A stretch of DNA of 64,000 nt from Cheiracanthium punctorium (taxonomy: Eukaryota > Arthropoda > Arachnida > Araneae > Cheiracanthiidae). Shown here in pieces: positions 33,121-45,200 of this stretch. The notes under the pieces are model-generated. The model did no database searches and had not been told where the DNA came from. It saw nothing but the letters and a program-made list of their open reading frames with translations. The translations under genes were made by a program, and so were the position numbers. Within the stretch, counting starts at the first letter, position 1. Each line of letters starts with the position of its first letter. Location of the stretch: positions 453,846 through 517,845 of the forward strand of contig JAWZYV010011898.1 in NCBI GenBank assembly GCA_038373885.1, in the 5' to 3' direction.

Positions 33121-33659
33121 AACAGAGTTGACGGGATTACCACACTTGGCAATTAATCAATTGTGTGAGAGCGCCAAATAATTTTAAAAACGAAAAGTTT
33201 TTCTTTTTTTTTTTTTTTTTAATTATCAATGCATTTGCGATTACACGTCTATGCAATCGAACTCGGTTACTTATTGCGAGCAGAGATTTAAAGTGGAGTT
33301 TAAATTAAATGGTTGGCTTATTGTTTAAAGATCGGAATTTACTGTAAACCCGGTTATTACGAGCACTTCGATTTAACGAGCAAAGTGTCCCTGACCCTTC
33401 ATCCTCGTTATAACAGAGTTTGACAGTGTTATTTCCGCATTACAATGTGTTATTTTTAAGCATAGTATTCATTCACAATAAATAGCACGTTTTATAGTTA
33501 TTTAACAGTTCTTATATATTTTTTAAATTTCTAATTTAAAAATCCTGTAACATACAGTGATCAAAAAAGGTGGGAACCGGCTATAATTCTTTTCTTATAA
33601 GAGATAAATGAGCAATGTAAAGTGAAAAAAATGTTAAAAATAAGGAAATAAAATGTTTT
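33121..33659. other. Spacer with an 87-bp Tigger-like MITE at 33,341-33,427
   Basis: ACTGTAAACCCGGTTATTAC and CTCGTTATAACAGAGTTT (followed by GACAGT) form imperfect inverted ends about 87 bp apart, the form expected of a tiny pogo/Tigger derivative. The rest is AT-rich with no gene. Confidence 0.4.
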
Positions 33660-33788
33660 TCTCCTTAATTTTTAAAAAGTTACACATCTTAAATTTGTAT
33701 ACTACGTCGTACAAAAAAATCTTGATTAGCAAAATGAGCCCTCCAATACTAATGTAGTATGGACAAAATTTCAGCCTTTCATCATAAA
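33660..33788 (+). repeat. Left part of the repeat that hosts the hAT insertion
   Basis: Ends in the target octamer ATCATAAA (33,781-33,788). It is homologous, inverted, to 235-350 of this window. Confidence 0.8.
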
Positions 33789-34768
33789 CAGTGGCGTAGC
33801 GAGGGGGGGGGTTGGGTGTCAGAACCACCCCCTAAATTTTTGAAGGGTTCTACACATATTGTCAGGAAACAGGATTCACAATGCGTTTCAATTTACAAAC
33901 TAATATTGAGTATTGTCAATTATTGTTCACTCTATCATTTTTAATTGTAATCTAAACCGGAATCATCTAGGGGGCACGTACCCCTCCCTTTGAATCTGCC
34001 AATAGGGGGGAGAGATGTGTGATGAAGATAACATATTTTTCGTGCATATAATTATGTTCCTTTGCTTGCGTTTCTAGATTAAAATGTTCCGTATTAAATT
34101 TTTAATCTCTCTCTCCGCTTTGCTTTTCGGCTTGATAAACGTTTTCTTTTGCGCGTCAGTGTGTCTGGGATATTTCTCTTCTGGCTGTCAAACCCTGGCC
34201 AAACGGCTCTGCATACAAAAGGCCAGCGGGCTGGCCAAAAGATAGTAGCACTTCTTTCCCCTGCCTTGCAGCAGGCGGAACTTTTTACGACTGCTGGACC
34301 TCCCACGCCACGATCCCCATATGTCTTATCTATCTCTTTCCCAGCTCTCAAGGAAGTGTGGATTTTCACCACCGCCCGCGATGAATTCCCATTAAATAGT
34401 TTCCATGATAGTTTCCGAAAGGGGGAAGGCAGCGTTCTTGGAATTTCGGCCGGGGTTCGGACATCTGAAGGCTCTAATTGAAAGCTCCTCCGAATGTGAG
34501 AGGGCTAAATTATTTTGGGGTTACCTTATGCAATGTGAACTTGCAGGTGCCTCCTTGTTGGTTCCCACGACGGGTCTGTTCGCTTTTGTTAGTGGCAATC
34601 GCCAGTCGATCGGCAACTTCTTCCTTGGCATTTTAAATTTGTGGAATAAATAGGTGTGGAAATATTTTTATGAATCCGTTTTGTATTGTTGTAAAAGCTG
34701 AAATATTAAACTTGTGTGTCTCATAAAGTAATTTTCTGTTGTATAAGAATTTTGGTTTTCAACAAATT

Positions 34769-34975
34769 ATGTCCAAACGAAAAATGTTATCAATAAAATC
34801 ATATTTTGAACCTAAAAAACCGGCGAGATCCGCAGAGATTTTAGAAAATCTTGAAGAGGTTTCAAATGAATTCGAAACAGAAAGTAATGCGAATGCCTCT
34901 GGTACTACTGAAGGACAAAATGTTTTGCAGAAGGATTACCATGCGAATGACATAAGCGATTGCATTGGCAAGAAG
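34769..34975 (+). CDS. hAT transposase exon 1
   Basis: ATG at 34,769 begins MSKRKMLSIKSYFEPKK, a typical N-terminus of ZMYM1-like hAT proteins. The exon is 69 codons and ends in phase 0 at CIGKK, with the donor GTAAGA. A 1.8-kb intron (34,976-36,806) follows, with no coding sequence of its own. The ATG is preceded by a 980-bp leader that is locally GC-rich (34,100-34,650) and may include the promoter. Confidence 0.75.
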
Positions 34976-36806
34976 GTAAGAATTCATTCAATTTTTTTTC
35001 TTACTTAAGTAATCATTGGCGTAAGTGTGTGGGAGTTAGATTGGGTGCAACCTATTCTAGGAATACTCAACTCATAAAACACACCAAGTTACGCCTGTAT
35101 AGTATATACTGCATTGCATTGTTTTTATTTATATGTGGTGTCTTATTTGTTAAAATTACTAACAAATCCTAGTTTGACAAATCGTTTTTCAAAACTGAAA
35201 ATTTTCTCTTTTACTTTTTTGTTTGTTTGTTTGCATGTTAAACTACTACTAACTACTAAAATAGCATTTAAAAAGGGAAATGACTATAAGCACATGCTTT
35301 CGCTTGTTTAAGAAATATAGTAAAAGTAAAAAACATGTTCTAAATTAAGTTGAAAGTACTTAAGCATAATATATTTTAAAATTTTAGTAAAGTAATGTGT
35401 TTACCAACGAAAATCCTACATTTAATAAATAAATACACTTTGAACAATTAAGTTTTGTTCTTTCATGAGCTCAATAAAATGTTTATAGTATGTGTTTTAT
35501 GGTGAATGAGGAAAATTGTCCGTAATTACCAATGTCATTTGGTCAGAGTGATAAATGATTTTTTTGAAAATTGTAGCCTTTCAAAATAAATAAATAAAAA
35601 TAAAGAATCAGTGGGTCCTTTTACAGCTGTGTGGCGTCCCTGTCTGCACGAAAATCTGCTTCTAGAGATCTCATTCCCACATAATAATAGTGAACGGAGC
35701 CACTAATGTTTTTGTTTTTTTTAAGTAAATATCAGTGGAGCGGAAGGGGGCTTCGAAATTCCTCTACCAGTACACAATTGCTAACCTAAAAATAGGCGAT
35801 TAAACTGATAAATATTCAATCATTTATCACAGTGATAAAATGACGGCGGTAATTATGCATAGTTACAGGATCACTCACGTTTACCGTAAGATATTTATTT
35901 TTATCATTTAAAATGCTGCTTTGGCTTAAATCATTCTTATCTCACTGGGAAGCAATCAGAAAGTATATTGAAAACATCTTTTAAATGACAAATCTCTATA
36001 TTTCGATGAACACATATTTACAAAGCACTTCTTTTTGCTGTTATTTTGTTTAAGATTTTTTTTTTCTCTTTCTGCTGTTAGATATAGTAAAATATTTTAG
36101 TTTTTCCTGCTTAAATATTTTAGGTTTTAATAAGTAACTCTTTACTTATTAGGTTTTAATAAGTAAAGAGGGGATGGATTTTACATTTTAAAGGCTTTCT
36201 CTGAACCTGAAACAACAAACTTATTGGTACTCCAAGAAATAAATATTTATTGCAAGTATCACTGAGCATTGTGCAATGGAAATTCTTTCAGGGACGCTAT
36301 TTTAAAAATAATTATCTGTGTGTTTATATTGACGAACAACCTTTGAGTATTAATAGCATTATCCCCCTCGCCTTGCAACGACAGAAAAAAAAAACACCAA
36401 ATATTTTTATTTATTAAATCAAATGTTCTAATTAAAAGAAAGTGACATTAAAGTTAAGATTTTTTTTTTTTTGGGGGGGGGGGATCGGCAACAAAAAATC
36501 ACACGGACCAGCGCCGACCATTGGTTGGAAAACTCTCGTTTACAGCAGCGGTTCACAAAATTTTTGAGGCTGTTTTCCATAAAGTGGGATAAATACCCCT
36601 AGAAATGTTTAGCCTAAAAGACAAATTAGCTATTGCACTTTTTCTTTAAATTACGAAAAATAAATAATATTTTTAATTAATTGTAATCATTAAAAAACGC
36701 TGTATTTTAGCAACTTATTATTAAATCAACAAGCAGTCAATGAAACGGATTAATGAGATTAATAAAGAAAGAAATTCAAGTTACTTAAAGCATCTTTTTT
36801 TTTCAG

Positions 36807-38949
36807 CTTTCGGATGCAGAAAGAGAAGAATTACTTCGTAATCCATGGACACCCCCTGCAAATTACACTTTTCCCGCGACTGGAAAAAGAAATTTAAAAT
36901 TTCAACACCGATGGCTTTTACGATGGAAGTGGCTTACATATTCACCGTCAGAAAACGGCGCATTTTGCAAATTTTGTGCTCTTTTTCCACCTTTAGGTGT
37001 TGGTAACAGCGGGATTCCACCACGAAAGCTAGTGTCCGAAAAGTTTGATAACTGGAAAAAAGCCATGGAAGATTTTGATGGTCATGAAAAAACAGCTTAT
37101 CATAAAAAGTGCGTGTCAGACTCCGAGACTTTCCTTTCTTTCGCAGGAGGAGAGAGAAAATCAATTGATATATGCATAAACTCGGGAGTTCAAGAGCAAA
37201 TAATGAAAAATCGTAGTAACATCAAACCAATCATCGAGACAATAATATTTTGTGGAAGGCAAGGGTTATCTTTAAGAGGACACAAGGAAATGGGAAATAT
37301 TTTAGATGACGAAGAGAATAATTCTGGCAACTTCAGAGCATTACTAAAGATGCGCTGTGATGCAGGGGATAAATCATTATTTGATCATTTAAAATGCAGT
37401 AGCATAAACGCCAAATATACTAGCCCAGAAATACAAAATGATATTATAGAAGCATGTGGTAGCATAATTTTACGGAAAGTAGTCCAAAAAATTAATAATT
37501 CTGAAGGATTCAGCATTTTGGCGGATGAAACTACTGACATAGCAGGTATTCAGCAGATGTCATTGTGTGCCAGATACTTGGAAAATGAAAAAGTAAGTGA
37601 AGATTTTTTGCAGTTTTTACCTGTGTACGATGCTACAGGAAAGGGTTAGCGTCCACAATTATTAACGGCCTGAAAAACTCCGGAGTTCAGATGCACAATT
37701 TAAGAGGCCAAGGGTATGACGGCGCAAGTGCTATGAGTGGGGAATTTAGAGGTACACAATCAGTCATAAAAAAAGAATTCCCATTAGCAACGTATGTACA
37801 CTGTTCATCTCACAACTTAAATCTTTGTTTGTCAGATGCATGCAAACAGAGTACGATTAGAAATGCTATGGGTACTATAGCAAAAATTATTGATTTTTTC
37901 AATACCCCAAAGCGTCGAACAGCATTGGAGAACAATATCGATCAAAATGCGCCTTCAAAAAACTAAAATCTTTGTGTCCAACCCGATGGGTGCAACGGCA
38001 TGACTCGATTCATGTATTCTTGGAACTACTGCATCCCATATCCTTAACATTGGAGGAAATGGCAGTAAACTGGCGAGATAAAACTTCATCCGATGCCCAA
38101 ATTTTACTCCATGCCATTCAACGGAGTGAATTTATAGTCGGTTTAATTACTGCTGAGAAAGTTTTCAGTCTCACGCTACCTCTCAGCAAGTACCTCCAGA
38201 CCATAAATATGGATTTATGTAAGGCGATAGAATGTGTTGAGGAAATTTTAAAGACCTTGAAAGACCTAAGAAATAGCGAAGATGAACTAAAATCTATGTA
38301 CGAAAAGGTAGAACACATTGGAGGTATATTAGGAACAAATATAGAAACTCCTCGAGTTATCAATCGGCAACAGCACAGAACAAATATCGTTTCAGAAAAT
38401 ACCGAAGAGTATTATAAGAGATCTGTGTGTATACCTTTTATCGACAGCATAATAATGCAACTCGAAGAAAGGTTTATTGCCCATAAAAACATTTTAAAAT
38501 CATTTCAAGTTCTGCTGCCCCGAGATTGTAAGGGCATGCTTACACGTGAAGATGAAGAAAAAATACAACTGCTTGTCAGTATCTATAACAGTGACATCAA
38601 TGTACCGTTATCCACTGTCATAGGGGAAATTACTCTTTGGTACAAAAAACTATTGCGTGAAGAAACCTGTCCTCGCAATGCAACAGACGCTTTAGCAGTT
38701 TGTGATAAAGATATTTTCCCATCCGCATACAGACTGTTAAAGCTTTTGGTTCTTTTGCCTGTAACAACAGCATCCACTGAAAGATCGTTTTCCAGTTTAA
38801 GATTTTTAAAAAACTATTTAAGAAATAGTACAAGTCAAAGCCGCTTAATTGGCTTGGCACTGTTGTATGTTCACAGGAGAATTCCAATTTCTGCAGAGGA
38901 AGTATTAGATGAAATGTCAAAAAAATCTCGGCGTTTACAATTTTTGTAA
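36807..38949 (+). pseudogene. hAT transposase exon 2, two frameshifts
   Basis: Acceptor TTTTTTTTTCAG, then LSDAEREELLRNPWTPP in phase 0. A TTF-type zinc finger (FQHRWL...AFCKFCALF) covers the first 70 residues. A DUF4371-like catalytic region includes FSILADETTDIAG and LRGQGYDGASAMSG. The C-terminal hAT dimerisation domain reads TTASTERSFSSLRFLKNYL. One frameshift, apparently a lost T, lies near 37,645-37,650. A second lies at an A run near 37,958-37,966 and restores the original frame, so the rest reads on. Total length with exon 1 would be about 780 residues, normal for the family. The frameshifts may be mutations or sequencing errors. Confidence 0.85.
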
Positions 38950-39962
38950 TAGTATTGAATTAATTTCTTCCATGTATTTTCTTTTTTTTCTTTGCTCTTT
39001 TCTACTTATAAATAAATTTTAACTTGGAAATTTTTAGAATTGTGTCGTTCTGAATTAAAAAGCAAAGCTAATCGAAAAATAATTTTTGGAGAAGTTATAA
39101 AATATGAACTACGTTTTCTTTAAGAGCACATTTTAAATTTTCTAAATCTTTAAAAATTAATGAAAGTATAACTTTTGATGTAGCTGATATTTTAAGAATA
39201 ATTTTTTGTGAGCTGATATTTTAAAGATTGATGTAGCTGATATTTTAAAGATATTTTATTTTAAAAACGCACACTTACAATTTTCATTTTCAGTGCTCAA
39301 AACCTTTTTATTGATCAGTTTTATTTATTTATCTAAACTGACTTTAAAAAAAAATCAGTATCAATTTATAGTTTATAAAAGACAGAGGCAGATGGAATCT
39401 ATTGACAAAATTCAATCGGAGAGTGGGGAGCAAAATTGACAGACTGAAACCGTCTTTTAATTGAACGTTTTTATTTCATAATTAATAATTTGTTATGTGT
39501 ATATTTAACCGAATACTTTAAAAGTAATTGAAAATTATTTCACCCCCCCCCTCTCCCCATATTGTCTGTTTTTCTGGATATAAATGTTAGTGAATGAGTA
39601 CTGAAAGCAAGTACGATTCCTGCATTTCAGCTCAGAGTTATATATTTAAGCTCATGCTAAAAGAAATTAATAAATGCAGTGAACAAGTGAACATCGGAAG
39701 GCCAAACATTGCTGTTGTAATATCGTGCCACTTACTGGTGCCTATTTTATACGATGTTTGATCGTTAAAAATATTTTTTATTTTGTAAAATAAAAATGCA
39801 ACAGTAGAATAACTTTTAAAACAGAACTACTTTTAATATAGGTTGGTCAATTTTTCTCTATTTGTGCCCCTCCCCCCAATCTTGGAGATCAAATGCACGA
39901 TTGTGGTTCATTAAGTATGTGCCTAAACCCCCTCCTAAATTTTTTTTCTGGCTACGCTTTCG

Positions 39963-40265
39963 ATCATAAAACATCTCAAAACGAGATATTTCAACAAAGG
40001 CTTTTTGCACGCTAGCAATAAACCTGACGTTCTTTCGTAATTTCTGTAATGCCCCAGAAATGCATTTTTTTTTTTTTCCATTTTAGAGCCATTGAAAAGT
40101 GGTTTAAGTCAGCATATATTTATCATCATATCTGACACATTTTAGGGTAAAATTTTAACATTTTGTCCATCACTTCATTAGTATATGGGCACATTTTACT
40201 AATTCAGAAATTTTTTGTTGGGGGCGGGGGTCGTATACAAATTTTAAAAGTGTAACTTTTTGAAA
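39963..40265 (+). repeat. Right part of the repeat that hosts the hAT insertion
   Basis: Begins with the duplicated octamer and matches, inverted, 1-242. From about 40,228 a second copy of the GTATACAAATTTTAAAAGTG phrase starts, suggesting the repeat is dimeric here. Confidence 0.75.
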
Positions 40266-40861
40266 ATTATCAAGAATTTTTTCTTAATGTATTCTTTTTT
40301 CGTACCGCTTATGGTAACCACAGATGCCTAATTCTGAATAGTTTTCTCAGCATGTTTGATAATTTTTGTGGCTCCAAATAAAACTGCCCTAAGCATAACC
40401 ATGATAGCTATTAATATGAAAATTTAAATTTCGATAGTTCTGTACATTCTTTTCCGACTTTTGACTTATTTTTTTTAAATAACTCTATATTGTGAAATAG
40501 CTTAATATTTACTATTACCTAAAACAATGAACAAATTAAACAATCTTTGAAAGTTGAAAAGAAAATTCATTTTCTTGAGATTTTATCAGCTTATAGTCAT
40601 AACTATCAGGGAGCTTATCGAAATCTATATTCCTACCGTAGATAATATGATGATCTTCAAATCAAAATTGAGAACAATAAAATAACTCTCTGCTCTCTAC
40701 TACGTACTAAGATTCCTACGTACTACGTACGGAAATCAGGAAAAAATACCGCCAGGGAATGGTAACCCTGTATGTAATGACGTATTTTCATTGTCCAATC
40801 AGAGAGTTGCTGATGCTGAAACGGGTAGATATTGTGAACATGCAAGCGGATCCGATGCCGG
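40266..40861. other. AT-rich spacer, no gene
   Basis: Direct TACGTACTA repeats near 40,697-40,730. From 40,790 it shares sequence with 33,055-33,120 (inverted). Nothing coding is recognised. Confidence 0.5.
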
Positions 40862-41704
40862 ACGCATTTTCGCCGATCCCAACCGCCCGCGCGAATACCG
40901 TGTCTGCGCATGCTCAGCGAGATAAAGAGACCGGAAACCGCACAAAGCTTTAAGGACGGTGCTGGCGCCATCTGTTCCGTGAAAATGTAGTTAGTTTATT
41001 ATAGTGATAATGAATTGAATATATAGAGGATGACACATATTGAAATGTAAATTTTATTACCAGATCTTCAATTTTGCTTTAGCTGATGAAAAATAAAAGC
41101 ATAAAAATGTTAAATTATAAACTTAATTTACATATGAAACGTAAATTAAGGCTTTTTAATGTAAATTTCTGAATTTTTTATTAAAGGTATTTTTTATTTA
41201 AAAAAAACAATATTTCACATTAGTATTATTAAACAGATTTAAAGTTTTTGCTTCTTAGTTTTAAGAAATTATTTAAATCAAATGAATTTTAATAAATTTA
41301 TGAAATGCTCGATTTCTAATAATTTAGTCATGATTTTTATTTGTGCATTTTACATTTTAAGTTAATATTGCATAATCCACAGTTTTTCTATTTCAAATTT
41401 GGTGTAAACTTACCATAGGCGCAGAGTTATATGGGCCCGTGGGGCTCGAGCCCCCCCAATAAATTGTGAATAGGGGCTGAGCCCACCCAATAATTTACCA
41501 CTAAATACAGAAAACTAATTTATACTAACATAAAAAAAAGTATTTCACGCCATTTACAAACGTTTAAAAAACGTTTTCTTTGCTTCTATTTTTAACTTAT
41601 AACATGGTAGAAAGATACTAACATGGGTACTTACCTTACATAGGTTATTGGGGGGGGGCGGTATTATTGGGGGGTGCGGGCCCCACAACCGCATATATTC
41701 ACGT

Positions 41705-41865
41705 CAGTGGAGTAGCCAAGGGGGGGGGTTATACCCCCCATGAGGAATTTTTTGCCATACAAAATGTATATGCCTCACTCCCTTATCATACACCCGTACC
41801 GTATACATATATGTGAGTTGCAGAAGTCGTCCCTTCCCCATGAAAAATTTCTGGCTACGCCACTG
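41705..41865. mobile_element. hAT-type MITE in loop of the inverted repeat
   Basis: Starts CAGTGGAGTAGCCAAGG and ends CTGGCTACGCCACTG. Flanks ATTCACGT and ATTTATGT agree in 6 of 8 positions, so it is an older insertion. It is inverted relative to the copies at 634 and 21,861. Confidence 0.8.
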
Positions 41866-41887
41866 ATTTATGTACATATAACTTACT

Positions 41888-42068
41888 CTTAACTGCCAAC
41901 TAGTACGAAATAGAATTAACCACTTTTTCTACATGATTTTTCGGCTTAAAATATTGCAAAATTTTTGTGCTGTGCGCTCGAGCTGGTTACTATTTTGAAA
42001 AAAATAATTTTAAAATATACTGTTTACAAAAAGTGGTTAATTATATTCCGTAGTAGTTGGCAGCTATG
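41888..42068. mobile_element. 181-bp MITE with ~40-bp TIRs
   Basis: CTGCCAACTAGTACGAAATA and the inverse of it near 42,044-42,063 form long TIRs that continue through TTAACCACTTTTT. ACTTACT is present at both flanks (41,881-41,887 and 42,069-42,075). The superfamily is not assigned. Confidence 0.75.
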
Positions 42069-43018
42069 ACTTACTATGTCTAAGTGTAAATTATTGGAGG
42101 CGCTGGAGCTCTATGGGTCCATAGAACTCTACACCTATGTAAGGTAAGTACCCATGTTAGTATCTTTCTACCATGTTATAAGTTAAAAATAGAAGCAAAG
42201 AAAACGTCTTTTAAACGTTTGTAAATGGCGTGAAATACTTTTTTTTATGTTAGTATAAATTAGTTTTCTGTATTTAGTGGTAAATTATTGGGTGGGCTCA
42301 GCCCCTATTCACAATTTATTGGGGGGCTCGAGCCCCACGGGCCCATATAACTCTACGCCTATGGTAAGTTTACACCAAATTTGAAATAGAAAAACTGTGG
42401 ATTATGCAATATTAACTTAAAATGTAAAATGCACAAATAAAAATCATGACTAAATTATTCGAAATCGAGCATTTCATAAATTTATTAAAATTCATTTGAT
42501 TTAAATAATTTCTTAAAACTAAGAAGCAAAAACTTTAAATCTGTTTAATAATACTAATGTGAAATATTGTTTTTTTTTAAATAAAAAATACCTTTAATAA
42601 AAAATTCAGAAATTTACATTAAAAAGCCTTAATTTACGTTTCATATGTAAATTAAGTTTATAATTTAACATTTTTATGCTTTTATTTTTCATCAGCTAAA
42701 GCAAAATTGAAGATCTGGTAATAAAATTTACATTTCAATATGTGTCATCCTCTATATATTCAATTCATTATCACTATAATAAACTAACTACATTTTCACG
42801 GAACAGATGGCGCCAGCACCGTCCTTAAAGCTTTGTGCGGTTTCCGGTCTCTCGATCTCGCTGAGCATGCGCAGACGCGGTATTCGCGCGGGCGGTTGGG
42901 ATCGGCGAAAATGCGTTCCGGACCGGGTCCGTTTTTAGAGATGGATCCGCTCCGGACCCGGTCCACACCCGGAGCCGTTCCTCCGGACCCGTTCCGGTCG
43001 GAACGACACACCACTATC

Positions 43019-43159
43019 ATGGATAGAAGTGATCTAGACGAGCAGTTTCGCCGATGGGAAACCGAAAACAATATCTTATCCGAAACTGCAGCTCCTGCAA
43101 TGGGCCTTGCAGGTGTCCCCAGTGGTTTACACTTTACCCAAATTCCTATAAATATTTGC
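43019..43159 (+). CDS. Candidate host first exon (MDRSDLDEQF...)
   Basis: ATG in a strong context (ATCATGG) opens exactly 47 codons: MDRSDLDEQFRRWETENNIL, then a run including APAMGLAGVPSGLHFTQIP. It ends in phase 0 at a donor GTAATT. Just upstream is the GC-rich arm with promoter-like words. Downstream, the presumed intron is filled by two stacked DNA transposons (43,171-50,670). No later exon was identified. The product is not recognised; composition is protein-like and not repeat-derived. Confidence 0.4.
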
Positions 43160-43720
43160 GTAATTTAGATCACTGGCGTAGCCAGGGAGGGGCCCACCGG
43201 GCCCGTGCCCCCCCCGAAATTTTTTCAGTTGTTATATATATATTGCAATTTGTAAAAATGGATCGTCTCATAATCCTTGTTGTGTGATATTTGTCTAATC
43301 TTCCTGATAAACGTTTTCTAGATCCTTTCACATTGAGAACGAATTAAAAAACAAGTCAATAAAAAGGTTAAAAAGTGCCTTTAATCACTAACGCGAGGTG
43401 ACTTTCGACACGCCTACACAACAGAAAATATACATCTGGGCAATAGCCTACTCCCGGGATACTAAAAATTTCCCCCTCCCTATAACCTCAGTTCGTTACC
43501 GTTATACCCTGTGAAGTATGTATCCCCAAGTGCTATCAGCTTTCATGGCCACCTGTGGTATTTTTAAAGTATGGTGTATACAAAAATATTACTTCCTACT
43601 AACGATAAAATTTCAAGGAGGGGCACATGCTGGCACTTTCCCCTACATTCCCAAGGTCCAGAAGCTCGTGTTTTTGACTAGTGCGTTGCTCTGTCCAGTT
43701 GGTGGGTTCGAATAGAGATT

Positions 43721-43900
43721 ATGGCCTCAAGAAAGTGCCCGTTGAGTAGAAGTATAGGAGGAATTTTTAATAAAATTCCAAAAATTATACATAGTTTGCC
43801 TGCTAACAATGAAGACTCAAATCTACAGGAAACGGAAAAAGCCATAGATGAACAGATATTTGCAGAAAACTTCAGAAAGCACATCAAGAAAAGAAACTAA
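43721..43900 (+). CDS. Small open frame in element A, 59 codons
   Basis: ATG at 43,721 (GATTATGG) to TAA at 43,900, encoding a basic peptide starting MASRKCPLSRSIGGIFNKIP and ending KHIKKRN. Composition is plausible for a short DNA-binding or N-terminal exon, but I recognise no family. It may be the residue of element A's own gene. Confidence 0.3.
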   Translation: MASRKCPLSRSIGGIFNKIPKIIHSLPANNEDSNLQETEKAIDEQIFAENFRKHIKKRN

Positions 43901-45200
43901 AGTAAATACTCAATATTTCATTGTGTGTTTTTAAATGATAATATAAACGATGACATAATACATACGACATAATATCTTCTTAAGTATGTTGAAAAATTTG
44001 TATTATCATATTTTCATTAATATGTATAATTTAAGAAATGTTTCCTTTATACCCACCCTTTCAATTGACAAGAGGGTAAATCTGTAATTCATTTTTCTGT
44101 TCTAAAGTTTTATAAAACTTTACAAATACTATTTTATATGGCTCTGGTAAAATATAAATGAATATTTGAAATATCTAGGGATGCACTTGATATCCGGCTG
44201 ATTTATCAATAACCGAAATATCATCGAATATCCGAATCGCAATCACCGGATATCCGGCTCACGACTAAATAAGGTCTATCAACAGTCCACTAAGTCTGTA
44301 TTTTTTAAATAAAAATTACTCTCAGTAATGTTTTCTTCTTAATATTTTTACTACTCACAGTTTAAAAAAAAAATTAAATATTCCTAAGTGCTTTCCTTTG
44401 TCATTTAAAACCGCAACCTATGAGAACAGCAGTTTTGCTTTGAAATTAATCTGAAAAATCGGGGCTTAATACCGTTATTTTCTGATTCTAAAATAAGACA
44501 TTAAGTTGTTCATTAAAATGTGACTTTCTATTAAATATATTTTTCTTCTAAGTTAAGCAATTAAACAGACCTATTTTCATTTTTTTGTTTTTTAAACTGT
44601 ACGTTAAAACTTTGTACTTATGTAGGGTGCCGAAGCCCGAGCCCGAAATTTCAGCTAATAGGTATATAAAAGTCAATGACTTCATTGGTAGAATATCAAA
44701 AAATTTGCCGTTTGTGCAAATTAAAGACAAATATAACAGCGAATTATTAATGCACTACATAATTCGTTATATTAAAGTTTATCAAATAATATTAATTAGT
44801 TTATTTCCCCCATGAATCACTTTTTAAAATCCGTTTACAAGGAATGCGTTCAATAAAAGAGAAATTTCTCACAAGCACTCTCAGCCCGAGCCCAAACCAG
44901 GCTCGGGTTGAGTCCATCTCATCTCTCATCTCTAGTGCCCAACCCCCTGACTTATGGCTCACCAACTAGCGATGAATGCAACCCTTTCCCCCTCAATAAT
45001 TTTACGAACTTATCCGTTCTGGAAAGTTTTGTGCGTCTGTTTCCCCCCCCCTTTTTTTTAAAAAGAAATCAAATCCGGTGTATTTTTACCATTTAATCTT
45101 CCCAATATTATGTAAGATGTACTTTGAAGAGATTTAATTAACAACTCAACACTTATTCAAGTCGAAAAATTGCAATTAATTATATTTTTTAAGACTGCTT
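43901..45200. other. Filler of element A, single element ends only
   Basis: Near 44,178 GGGATGCACTTGATATCCGGC resembles a common hAT-like MITE end, with GATATCCGGC words repeated to 44,270. The rest is AT-rich, with no gene. Confidence 0.45.

Larger units (their letters stand above)
33789..39962 (+). mobile_element. hAT element, 6.17 kb, with transposase gene
   Basis: The left end is CAGTGGCGTAGCGAGG. The right end CTGGCTACGCTTTCG has its last bases mutated. The target duplication is exact, ATCATAAA at 33,781-33,788 and 39,963-39,970. Removing the element restores the repeat seen uninterrupted at 1-350. It carries a spliced transposase on the plus strand (34,769-38,949). Its two subterminal regions reappear joined in the 158-bp MITE at 52,755. 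It contains a G tract near 36,471 and no other gene. The decayed right TIR and two frameshifts suggest it is no longer active. Confidence 0.9.
40862..42925. repeat. 2-kb inverted repeat (arms ~790 bp) with GC-rich tips
   Basis: The left arm (40,862-41,650) is complementary to the right arm (42,135-42,925) with few differences. Arm tips are CpG-rich and contain GCGCATGCTCAG and CAGATGGCGCC, resembling NRF-1- and YY1-type promoter words. Inner parts carry GGGGCTCGAGCCCC palindromes. The 485-bp loop holds two MITEs (41,705-41,865 and 41,888-42,068). A candidate first exon starts 95 bp beyond the right arm. It is probably a foldback element or an inverted promoter duplication. Confidence 0.85.

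Noticed and set aside
36545..36610. SPIN-like hAT end (CAGCGGTTCACAAAATTTTT) in the hAT intron
   Set aside because: No partner end or target duplication could be found, so a separate insertion is not supported.
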